DNA of 64,000 bases from Bimastos eiseni. Its lineage: Eukaryota; Annelida; Clitellata; Crassiclitellata; Lumbricidae. The notes under the pieces were generated by a model, which saw only the letters and a list, made by a program, of their open reading frames with translations, was not told the DNA's origin and made no database searches. Both the position numbers and the translations under genes were made by a program. Shown piece after piece: positions 12,701 through 22,400 of this stretch (position 1 is the first letter of the stretch; each line of letters starts with the position of its first letter). Location of the stretch: the NCBI GenBank assembly GCA_959347315.1, contig OY365810.1:11461513-11525512 (forward strand), written 5' to 3'.

Positions 12701-15700
12701 AACAGGCCGACAAATCCAGAGGCATCTCCTGTATTCGACTCACAGCGTGTGTGCCGTTACCGGAGTAAAATCCCTTACACCCTTCCTCGCAGCCGAGCGT
12801 CGGCAGACGGGTTTCAGCGAGACATATCGCAGTGTTTATGGGAACAGGAAACTCGGCCATGAATTCCCCGCCGCTCTCATAGGAATCAATCTGGGTGTAG
12901 CTCATGGAGTCACCGGCCTCACCTTCAAGGCTGTTGTAAGTCGACCCCGATGAATAGTTGCCGTCGACCGGATCATAGTTGTAGGCCTTCATGAGAAGCT
13001 TTCGGCGATATTCGGTCGGGGACATGGAAGGCAGACTCTGGAAGTGGCGCAGTGAAGGACAGTTGTCAGAATGTTGCTGAAAGTATAGTTAAAAATAGTG
13101 CAGTCAATTCAAACAAAACAAACCAAATTTCATTTATTGACTTTAACAGTAACATGTAACAAAGTTGAATATAGGCTGGCTATACACTTAAGGTTCAAAA
13201 GGGAGGATAAGACTCGAGAACGACCGAGGCTCCTGTAGGGTAGCCACCCAAATATCAAGTTGGGTCATATTTGTGAGGCAAGGGGTCAAAACCTGCTGCT
13301 TGTTGGCTCCTAGTTATTGAGGTAAAGGCTGAAATAGGTCAGAGGGGTCAAAAACACAGAAAATCTTTTATGGTATATTGCTACAAGTAAATATGTTTTC
13401 TTTCAAATCTGAAATAAAAAATGTTGAGTTCAAATATTAATTAGAGAAAAATGACTTTAAATACATATGGTGTCAAAATTTGCAATGCTAAAATATGCAT
13501 GTTTTCAGATGTGAATAACCTAGATTTCATATGCCAACCTGCCATAATTTGCAAAGTAGCAAACAGATTTTGATGCCGTGTGCTTCATTTCATATGAAAT
13601 ATAGCCCTTTAGCGCTGAGCAGAGTTGTGTGTAGTTGCAGAGTAATAAAGTAATGATTGCTAAGATCTTTGATGACACGAATATTCTGAAACTTTGACTT
13701 CGATTTTCTCAGTTGTTAAGATTATACTAATGAAAGACTCAAACAAGAATAACTTAAGTTATATAAAAGCTATTTCGATTCTGTAAAAAGGATTTTGAAG
13801 CAGATGCATTGTAGAATATGACTAAATAAAAAAAGTCAAAAACGACAAGTGATGGGCTTTGATCCCTCTCCTCACATTTTATCAAGGTCATCACCTTTAT
13901 GACATCATCATCATCATTTTATACATATCATTATCATCAGGTCCTATTGCCAGTCATTTCGTGATGATGGGTATGAAGAAACGAATTCCATAGTCCTTGG
14001 TCATTTATTCTCCCTCATTGCTCATTGCTCCCCTCATCGTTATTCCAAGCGATGTTGTGTCCTTATTTGTTTATTTATTCTTAAATTTGATATCCCTCTT
14101 CTTCCAAAATTTTTTTCTCAGCAGTACATACGCTTCAACGGCGCAATTGCTGTTATACTGCAGAGCAATTATGCGTGAAGAGCTTGCTCGAGGTCCCTAC
14201 ACAGTGACTCCTCAGACGAGGGTCGAACCTGCTCCCTCAGCGCGAGCACAGAGTGTTACAGGCCGACCACTCTAACTTTTGTTGTCTATCCACCGTAGTC
14301 ATGGTCGGCCTTTGTTTCTTTTCCCCTAAATCTTGTGGTGCATTGCAATGAGAAATCCAAAAGCATCCATATTACACAAGAACAGTTGTATGCAGCAATG
14401 CGCTCAAGCATTTAACTAGACAGTGTTATGTGCAAGAGATATCGTCTTTGTACCAAACATAAACTTACCATACTCGTTGCAGTTGTGCATTTACTGTTCA
14501 ATTCCTGCAATGCCTTGTCAAAAACTCCATCTGCAAAATAAATGCACAATTAACTAACTGAATTCAATCAAATTTATTTCATTTAGTGCCATCCTAATAC
14601 ATCGTTTTGCTATCCATCATTCTCAATGGCTATAGAAAGAAACAAACTTCAATAACCAATCTGCGTTTCAATAACCGTTTCATACTATATGAAAGGGTGT
14701 CCACTACTAGCGGAACCATATGGTTCCTTTGGGGATTTCTCTTTCCCAGTTGCCTCCCACCTCAATACCAAACTAATTCAGCAAGTTCAGTTGATATTCT
14801 TTTCTTCTTCATCGTGTTATTTATGTTTCTACTGAAAATTGCTGTATGTATGTACTGTTATTAATTACTGCATTTTTGGAGTCAATAAAAACGATATTGA
14901 TTGATTGATTGCACCACTTGGCATTCCCTGCTTGCAATTAATACAGCATTTGGTAGTTGAAAACAATTCAAACATTAAAACTGTACTGCATAGCACTCTG
15001 CAGAACAACTCTGCTCTCTGCTGAGAAAGACACATAATAACAATGTGTCCCTTAGTGATGCAGCCTCAATCAATTGATCAATCAATTGATCAATCAATTG
15101 ATCAATCAATTGATCAATCAATTATCATTTATTCAGATATCATGCTGACAAAAACGCAGCTTGCTACAATAGTCCTAATAAGTAAAGATAATTATTTAGT
15201 CAGTTTTTTGTCATGCCCCATGGTTAAGTCTTAGAATATGGTGACTTAATGATGCAGTTGAATCGGCCATTTGTAAACAGATTCACCCTGTTGAAACAGC
15301 TCCAAAATGATTCTGAAAGCCAAGGTAAGGCATTGCTAGGCACCTCAACCAAGCAGCACCTCCCTTCTCAGTTGCTGGCCCTTTGACCTCAAACAAACTC
15401 CCCTTAGAGATGAGACTGCTGAAAAGGAGTATTGAACTCTTGTTTTACAAGTTGCTTAAGACTGATTTGCATCTCCGCGGTTGGGCCACGAGTGCCTTCG
15501 AGCAGACTTATTGATGGGTGCCATATAAAATGTTAAAATTGAAGTAATGAATTGGAAATTGGAAGAATAGCATAATCGGTTTATGACATGTCTAAATCAA
15601 CACCAGTGTTTAGTCATTAGTCGGGCTTTAACAGAAGCACGACACCTCTCCAGAAATAGAACAACTATCTCATAAATGCAACATAGTTTAATCAAGAATT

Positions 15701-18629
15701 TTATATTATTATGCATTTATTATTATTTATTTATTATTATTATTATTATCCCTATCGTATGACCAATCATCGTTTATCAGTCAAAAGGACTTGCTCTACA
15801 CAGTAACTCTCTTGGTAGAGGTCGAAGCTTTACCCTCCGAATTACAAGACAAGTGATAAAACTACCGTGTCCAACATAAATTGGCAATATATTACATAGA
15901 CAATTCAAGTGAGAGTTTGGAACTCTGCCACTGTTTGCACTTTGACAGTGCAAGTCCCAAGCCTAGAGAAAGGCGACACCAAATCATCTTCAATATGAAA
16001 CGGTGTCATTAAAATATCAACAGTGAGAGTTTGCAATGCAAGCAATGTGTTTAATTCACTCAGGTTTCGATACTTATTTCAAGTCAGCTTTTGTTTTCCT
16101 GCTTCACCTTTATGTTCAGATCTAGTCCAGTGCTTTTAATTCGGTCATCAAAAGCCTATCTAGTGCTTCACTATGATCTCAAATTTATAGCATGTAATAG
16201 AAACGCTCCTCACTGTTATATTCGTCAGTCAGGGCGCGAATGCACGCCAAATTCTTGATCTTCTCCAGCGCCTGTATGAACCTTTCCAGAGTTATGTCGG
16301 CTTTAACGAGATACTGGTCAAAGAGTCGGAAAAAGGGACTTCCATGAAGGGAGTTGACGACTGTTTCCTTCAACCACTACAACATCAATTACACAGCAAG
16401 GTGCTAACTGCCAATTCTTGATGGAAATCAGATGGGCTCAGCTTATGTCAGGTTTTCAAGCTTTCTGAACAGTTTGCATATTGATGAATATGCATGATGT
16501 ACACACTTATATACAAATATTATAAATATAAAGTTAGTATAAATTTATGAAGTGCCAGTAGATGATGACCGAGCATCATTTGTGAGTGAAGAACCACACA
16601 GCAACCATGTCACAGGAGTTTCAAACCCATACTCTCCACATTAAAAGGTTGGCACTCAACCAATTGGCCAGTGTGTCCCACAATATATACATACATAGAT
16701 ACGCAATTTATTTAACTTGACAGCACCAGATTCACTTCAGAGCTATGCATAATGTAACACAACAGTCATAATACATATCAGTATACGCGAAAATGAAAGG
16801 TTTTGTGAAATAGTGTCATGCACAAAGATTCAGAGATGACTAAAATTATACAGGTATCGCTGAGTAGAAGCAATGAAGAAAAGAATCGACTTTTTTGATG
16901 TTTTGTGCTCTATCTAGAACCATCTGCCACATAATGATAAAAGCTTTGTTCATAGAATTTCCACACATACGAGTCCACGCCTAGCGTCGAACCCGTTGAA
17001 TAATTTTATACAAGTGATGCTATGCAAACAACACAAATGAATTACACCACCACCATTACAAATGTAATTTTTTTCAAAGCCACAGGAAAAACTAGATAGG
17101 GTAACTATTGAAACAAAGAAACACAAATCAAAATTATTTCATTATAATATTATAGCCTAAAATACAGAATTAATGTATTTCACTGTGAAATACTGACCAT
17201 AATATAAACTATAAAGACCACTATGTAAAAAAAATGAAATACTGGGTACTTGAGGATCAATACAGTGGTCTGTGTGTCAGAACTTGCGCTTGTTCTACAA
17301 TCACGCTGAAGACTAATGAGCACACAGTCTGTTTGAAAACCACAGGCAAGTTGTTTGCACCAATAAAATTAATAGTACAGCAGTGTAATTTGTCATCAGT
17401 GTTAGCTGAGAGCCCCTGGGAACCGTCCACCGAAAGCACAAAAGGCATAAGAAAAGTAAACAGGCCCATTATTGGATATGATAAGCATCCATTTCACTTT
17501 TACTATCCACAATGAGGTCTCTATTAATACACTGGTTCTACAATAGCAATTGACCATAATAGCAAGAGTACAAACAATGGACAAATCAAAAGCTACAGGC
17601 TTTCGTTGGAGCAACAGAATTTTACAAAAAAGATCCAGAAATACCGACAGTAAAGGCAACTGTCGTTTTAAAAGAACGCAATGATTATAAATAGGTCTCA
17701 CAAAACAATGATTAAAAACAATTAACCATTATTTGATATTCGAATATCAACAAATCAAACTAGCAAGACCATCGGAGTTCTATGATCATGTGATCCACAG
17801 TCTTGGTCTCGAAACAGGGCCTGAATGTCTCTGTCCCATGCTTGGTTTTGGGAACCTAATGTTTCGATCCCATGCTTGGTCTTGGGTCTGAGCCTTGATC
17901 ATGTGATCAATTCACGACATTTGGGGAAACTGTCCTAATAAAAAAGATTATAGGACAAATTTTCATCAAAATCCAGATGAGATTGTAGTAATAGGTAGTA
18001 AAGTTCCAAACATAAATAACAGAACACTTATAATCTAACTTTCAATTGATTTCGTGAACCATACCTTCTGGAATGAACCGAAACTTGGCTCAAAAATTTG
18101 ACTTGGTCAAGCAAGGTAGTTTTCAGCATTACTCATACAAACAATGGGTCCGAGTATTAGCCCCTTCCAAGTACTTAAAAAGTGTTGATTCAAAGAAATT
18201 CAGAGTCTCCCGCATAAAACCAAACAAAGTCAGGATTTTCCAGCCTCGCAAAGACGAATAAACCCAGCTACTAATGAACAACAAGCCATACTTGGCTCAT
18301 GTACTGTGTACTCTTTCGAGATATGACAAGCAGAATACATATAATTCCCAGCGACTATAACCGATTAAAACTGTATGAAGTCATAAAAAGACACACGTCA
18401 ACAAACCAATTTTAATCCCAGCATGTGGTAACTTGCATGTAATTCATTTAATATTTTGATGTACCCGTGTTTCAAGAGATGAGATCCCTAAGTCCTCGGC
18501 TAGACACTCCCAGTTGGCATCGCTGTGTGTGTCAAGGTGGAGCGCAAACCTGTGCTTTACTGACACCGGTACACAGGAAATCCTGAGTCGCTTCACCGCC
18601 TCCTCAAACGGCACTCGAGAAACCGACAT
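9351..18629 (-). CDS. TRAF3IP2: Act1/CIKS-like adaptor: death domain + SEFIR domain, six coding exons
   Basis: Join (minus strand): 18629-18465, 16376-16214, 14530-14469, 13076-12110, 10959-10781, 9707-9351. The prediction is 630 residues. Residues 1-109 form a death domain and 110-452 a low-complexity linker. Residues 455-600 form a SEFIR domain with the family blocks RVFVTYSDD, ISPKYY, YIHRCMQ, RFVPVLMPG and VPYWLKN. SEFIR domains make homotypic contacts between IL-17 receptors and the cytosolic adaptor Act1/CIKS, which recruits TRAFs to activate NF-kB and MAPK. Order and spacing of the SEFIR blocks resemble Act1 more than IL-17 receptors, and I see no transmembrane segment or ectodomain. 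All introns are GT-AG and phase-consistent (0,1,0,1,0), which strongly supports the model. The start is the ATG at 18629, just downstream of a likely 5'UTR splice acceptor. An N-terminal death domain is absent from human Act1. I saw no clear consensus TRAF-binding motif in the linker. Confidence 0.9.
10781..10959 (-). CDS. TRAF3IP2: Act1-like gene, coding exon 5 (SEFIR part 1)
   Basis: Acceptor TGTTGTTCTAG; one base from exon 4 plus AT gives Asp453. Encodes SRSIRVFVTYSDD, then an Arg/Lys-rich helix and FSVSIDVREN up to WFDKRFKV, residues 453-512. This corresponds to beta-A through alpha-B of the SEFIR fold. Donor GTAAGT, phase 0. Confidence 0.92.
11359..11956. mobile_element. MITE-like element copy 1, ~598 bp with terminal inverted repeats
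   Basis: Starts TGTGAGGCAGAGGGTCAAAA. It ends so that the reverse complement reads TGTGAGGTGTGGGGTCAAAA, giving an imperfect ~21-bp TIR. It shares most of its length with the copy at 13272-13876. No coding capacity; no clear target-site duplication. Confidence 0.75.
12110..13076 (-). CDS. TRAF3IP2: Act1-like gene, coding exon 4 (large linker exon)
   Basis: This is the largest exon (967 bp, residues 131-452), between acceptor ATACTTTCAG and donor GTACGT. It encodes a Ser, Cys, Glu and Arg-rich linker with no recognised fold. The C-terminal part is charged (DPLSKEDLESLEKEKQQ), probably a short helix before the SEFIR domain. In Act1 proteins the equivalent region carries TRAF-binding and phosphorylation sites, but none could be assigned here by eye. 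The exon is bracketed by two copies of a TIR element (11359-11956 and 13272-13876). Confidence 0.85.
13272..13876. mobile_element. MITE-like element copy 2, ~605 bp with terminal inverted repeats
   Basis: Same element and same orientation as 11359-11956, e.g. the shared block AGGTCAGAGGGGTCAAAAAC. TIR begins TGTGAGGCAAGGGGTCAAAA. The copies differ by many substitutions and small indels, so they are old. Confidence 0.75.
14123..14281 (-). mobile_element. tRNA-derived SINE copy
   Basis: On the minus strand: A-box-like TTAGAGTGGTCGGCC, B-box GGTTCGACCCTCG, then CACTGTGTAGGGACC and CAATTGCGCC, matching the 35,330 copy over most of its length. Confidence 0.75.
14469..14530 (-). CDS. TRAF3IP2: Act1-like gene, coding exon 3 (62-bp mini-exon)
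   Basis: The exon lies between a good acceptor (ATTTTGCAG) and a consensus donor (GTAAGTTT). It completes codon 110 and encodes NGVFDKALQELNSKCTTATSM, an amphipathic stretch after the death domain. It ends in phase 0. It is too short to be found by ORF length; the phase fit with both neighbours is the main evidence. Confidence 0.8.
14740..14920 (+). mobile_element. 3' end of a LINE-like element
   Basis: Ends in AATAAAAACGATATTGATTG followed by ATTG repeats, the short tandem tail typical of CR1/L2-type elements. No RT sequence is preserved. It lies in intron 3 of the Act1-like gene, antisense. Confidence 0.4.
15064..15124. repeat. 12-bp tandem repeat (CAATCAATTGAT)n
   Basis: Five copies of a unit whose core ATTGATCAAT is itself palindromic. 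Confidence 0.9.
15785..15882 (-). mobile_element. tRNA-derived SINE copy, short and degraded
   Basis: Minus strand contains GAGAGTTACTGTGTAGAGCA and AGTCCTTTTG, matching the post-tRNA body of the 35,330 SINE; the tRNA head is eroded. Confidence 0.5.
16214..16376 (-). CDS. TRAF3IP2: Act1-like gene, coding exon 2 (second half of death domain)
   Basis: Acceptor GTTGTAG is followed by TGG TTG AAG. The exon encodes WLKETVVNSLHGSPFFRLF through LTDEYN, residues 56-109, matching death-domain helices 4-6 (short acidic or hydrophobic helices with a conserved Trp and a GSP turn). Donor GTGAGG leaves one base of codon 110 (phase 1). Confidence 0.88.
16556..16695 (-). mobile_element. tRNA-derived SINE copy, alternative tail subfamily
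   Basis: Minus strand: CCAATTGGTTGAGTGCC (A-box region), GGGTTTGAAACTCC (B-box region), then TGATGCTCGGTCATCATCTA and CTGGCAC, a tail shared with 6,420-6,565. Confidence 0.6.
17800..17910. repeat. Degenerate 'CTTGGTCTCGA' repeat in intron 1
   Basis: CATGCTTGGTTTTGGG, CATGCTTGGTCTTGGG and ACAGTCTTGGTCTCGAA lie between two direct copies of GATCATGTGATC. Related strings occur near 21,940 and in arrays at 41,530-42,030. Confidence 0.45.
18465..18629 (-). CDS. TRAF3IP2: Act1-like gene, coding exon 1 (first half of death domain)
   Basis: Encodes residues 1-55, starting MSVSRVPFEEAV and including NWECLAEDLGIS, typical of death-domain helices 1-3. A pyrimidine-rich acceptor (CTTTAG) ends at 18637, seven bases before the ATG, so the start codon probably sits in an exon whose 5' part is untranslated (18636-18630). 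The donor GTACAT follows codon 55 in phase 0. Confidence 0.85.
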
Positions 18630-18636
18630 CTCAAAT
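18630..18636 (-). other. Short 5'UTR part of exon 1 of the Act1-like gene
   Basis: Seven bases between the inferred acceptor AG (18638-18637) and the ATG. If correct, the promoter and a non-coding first exon lie farther upstream (higher coordinates). A consensus minus-strand donor GTAAGT at 21510 is one candidate boundary, but nothing else supports it. Confidence 0.35.
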
Positions 18637-18894
18637 CTAAAGAAACACACCATCTTTCATCTATATCAGACAACTCATAGCAAAATGTAATTTATCCTGG
18701 AAACACATGGTGTATATAATGTTAAACAAAGGCACATAGACTACTATGGAGGCAGTGCAGTCATATATTAAACACAAAATGCCTTTAGCACACAAACAGA
18801 AATCTTGACTTTCTTACCATGGGCAATATTAAACACTGAACAATTTTAGACAATGGAGGTCACTTAATGTACTGAATTGTATTTAAGCATTTGT

Positions 18895-19470
18895 AAGCAC
18901 TTCTAGTAGGGTGAACCATTCAGAAGCGCTGCCAGTCCGTAAGGGCCCACGAGAAGAAGCAGGTTTTGAGAAAGGCAAAGGAAGATGATAGACTGCCAGA
19001 TAGAATTTTAGGGCAAACAAAAGGAGAAAGCAGATTCCTGAGCGAGGGACCAATTGAAGCAAAGATTTGAGATGAGGCTGTAGCAGTTCTAGTACGAGGA
19101 ACCAAGAGGTCAAGTCTATTGTGTGAGTACTCCATTCTGTAATAATTCTATTCTATTCTATTTACGGATTTATAAAGCACCTCTCACAGTACAACCTAAT
19201 CAGAGGCGCTCCCAGTGCGAAAAACCCATAGAGAAAAGAAATATCTTATGAGAACGAGCAGAAACAGTTCTGCTACCAAATAAGATTCCAGCACGAGTCA
19301 CAGCAGGAAGACTGTTCCATAGCAAAGACTATGCCAACAGAGTTTAGTTTAACCAACAGACCGAGCATGATGTATGGGAATAAGTAAATTGCCAGTGACA
19401 TTGTCAGCAGCACCCAGAACATCAAAGATCATTCAATTTGAGATAAGTAGCTTTAAGCAGCAAGATTGGA
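18895..19470. repeat. Two adjacent copies of an interspersed repeat
   Basis: Both copies carry ATTCAGAAGCGCTGCCAGTC or its equivalent AATCAGAGGCGCTCCCAGTG at 18,918 and 19,197, followed by purine-rich sequence and TGTAGCAGTTCTAGTA or CAGAAACAGTTCTGCTA. A reverse-orientation copy is at 31,010-31,110. Confidence 0.6.
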
Positions 19471-22400
19471 TCCCTTGTAACTGATTGCCACATACAAGTG
19501 ATTTACTATAAAATACCAAAAAAAATATCTGCAGTGCATCATTGTACAGTGTATGCCAAATCAGCATTCACGTACTTTTCATTCAAAACAATGTAAAGTA
19601 TCCCTATTTTATTGTACAAAAGCACAAAATAATTATCAGTAAGCAAAACAATGCAAACATCTTACACACATCTGTCCATCATACTAATATCACAGAGCTC
19701 CTAAATCTGCACCCATCACAAACTGGAGAAATGTTACAAGTTCATAAACTAAACTCATATTTATGTTAGCATTCACATTTGAATTCAATTATATTCTAAC
19801 TCTCAGCAGAGCTTTTTTGGACATATGAAGAAATGTAAAGCTTATAATAAATTTCTTTTAGAAGTCTAAATACTGCCTACAAAATATTTCTGCACCAAAC
19901 CTAATGTCATTAATGCATCAATAAGTAAGTGCTGCAGCAATTGTACTCAAATATTCATTCATTTTGACAATTACTTAATATTTGTATATCTGTGTAAGAA
20001 GTTAGAACGACAGGTTTTTTCACTCAATTTGCTGTAATAACAGTGCTAGTTGTTTCCATGGTAATCACTTTTGTGCCAATCACCTTTAACCAGATAATGT
20101 CTCGTTGTGCATTGGATGCCACGCTGCCCCAAGACATGAACCGTAGCATAAAAACATAAGTCCTTTCGATTTCAATTCAACTACGTTGAAGTAGCCTGCC
20201 TGCACAACAGCCAACGGTAATCACAAAAAAATTACAAGATCACCACCCTCGTGGAAAGTAGTATAAATTATGCCCAATACCTTTATTTACAACTAAACAA
20301 TATTAAAGCATTAGTAATTAGTTTATGCGCTATAGAAATCGTAACACGATACACCATTTGCGGGGCAGCGCGTATTAACTGCCTACATTCTTATATCCTC
20401 TCTATCGATGTGATTACCTGCCACAGCAATAGTTCGAAAGACTAAAATCACCAACAACTAATTAAGATTTCGTAATTTTAAACCATTTCGAGAAACTAAC
20501 GAAACTTAGAGACGGATCATTACAGATCGTCAACAGATCAACAAGGAAGTACCATCGCAGAATAACTACGAATAGAATACGGGCAAGGAACTTAGTAAGT
20601 ATGTTACGCTCTCTAACTATTTTACAAGCAAGAAAACACGAAGCATGTCACTTTAGCGAAGTATATCACTTTTAAAGTAGAGTTAAATTGAACTTTCCAT
20701 AAACATAGCACAATTACAGCACATTTTAAGATTAATCACTCAGCAGAATTAATCGCAGCTTCATTCTGTAACGCTTGGCGCATGATGCAACAAACGCCAC
20801 GTGGCGTTTAGCTACGGTTTAGCGCCCTGTGGAAACAGAGGGCTCAGTACAAAGTTAAGGTCCCAGATACCCCACCAGAGCAGGACAGCAGCAATAGCTC
20901 ATGTCGCATAATTATCCTGATCAGGCAGGAGAGGCGTAGGCCAATAGTTACTGACTGTTGTAACCTCCGCAATTGCAGCCAGCGCATCACGAGACAGGTT
21001 GTGATTAAGGCTGTCAAAAAATGTTGCAATCACGGCCCGGGTACCAGTCGACCCAGCAGAGCAGATACCCAGATACCCAACCGAGCAGACGTTTTGTTAG
21101 GATATATAGGGAGTGTCGGCAGGGATGGGCACAATACTTTTAAGCAGAATCCTCTTCGTCAATCAGCCTTAATTGATATTCATTACGACGTTTTGCCACG
21201 TTATCAGTGGAATCGTTGAGAGGTAAAGTTATAGGCCTACTGTGAGTGACAGCTGTACAGTATGTGATTTACGATACCTTTGCTATAATCATCGCATATA
21301 CAGCGTTTGAATTGTCAAACTTGAACTGAGGGGTTGAAAATCTGTCATATGTCGAGATGTCCCGATAAAAATGTTATGAACCTAGCTATGACCGCTAAAT
21401 GAGCTAAATTGTAGAGGGTTAATTACAGAGGTGTGGGAGCCACTGAAGCTGATCTGGGGTTGCTTGACCCTACCAAGGTACCTGCAAATATCACACTATA
21501 AATTACTTACAGCAGGCCTATACATACACGATAGCTAAATATTTTAAGACAAAAAGTAGATTAGCGTTCCGTTAGAATGATGTAGGTCTATACTTGTACT
21601 CGGAATTGTAGGTTATAATAGTGACTCTAAAATTAAGTGGCCGACCACATAATTATTAGATTGTTCCAAAACCTTGAAATTTGTGAAAGCAAATTTAGAA
21701 ATGGCTGTTGCCGTTGCAAATGCATTTTATGCTAGTAGTAACATGTATATATATAGATGGTCAGCACGTCATAAATCTATAACAAGTGCGTACGGTTGAA
21801 CACCCGGTGTCTCTAATAATCGAAAATAACCGACATACATAAAAGAAATTGCTCTGAAACGGCAAATGACCAAGAACGCCAATCTAAGACGTAGAGCAAT
21901 CCCATGACCGTTCCTTTAAGACCAAGACCGATGCATTCGAGACCAAGACCACAGTTTTCCGGTCTCGAGACCACATCCCTGACTCTAGCTCGATATATTT
22001 TCCTTGGAACACCATATATATCACCGATTAAGTATGGGCCCGGTTTCCCACCTCCATCTAACACAGAAACCTATATCTATTGAAACGGATTTTGACAAAT
22101 CCTTTAGGTCGCACAGGCTGCATCTGGGTGAGTCAATGAAGAGCTCAAAAGCTACAACCACCCCAGAACAAAATGCAACCCCAGCGTTGCCCGCTATTGC
22201 CCGGTCGAGTGCAGTAAAATAAGTAAGTGAGTTTTCCAGAGGAGAGTAACGAGACCCTCCTTGACCTGTGCTGCGGGCGCCCGTGGTCGCATTAATAGTT
22301 ACATCCTTTTGAGCCGTACTGGGGTCGGCAGGGTTCTGAGTAGTAACTCCGAAGAGGCGCTGTATAGTATGATGAATGAATGTATTTTATAACGTTTGGC

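Noticed and set aside
12000..12953. Plus-strand ORFs antisense to the Act1-like linker exon
   Set aside because: Antisense shadows of a well-supported exon.
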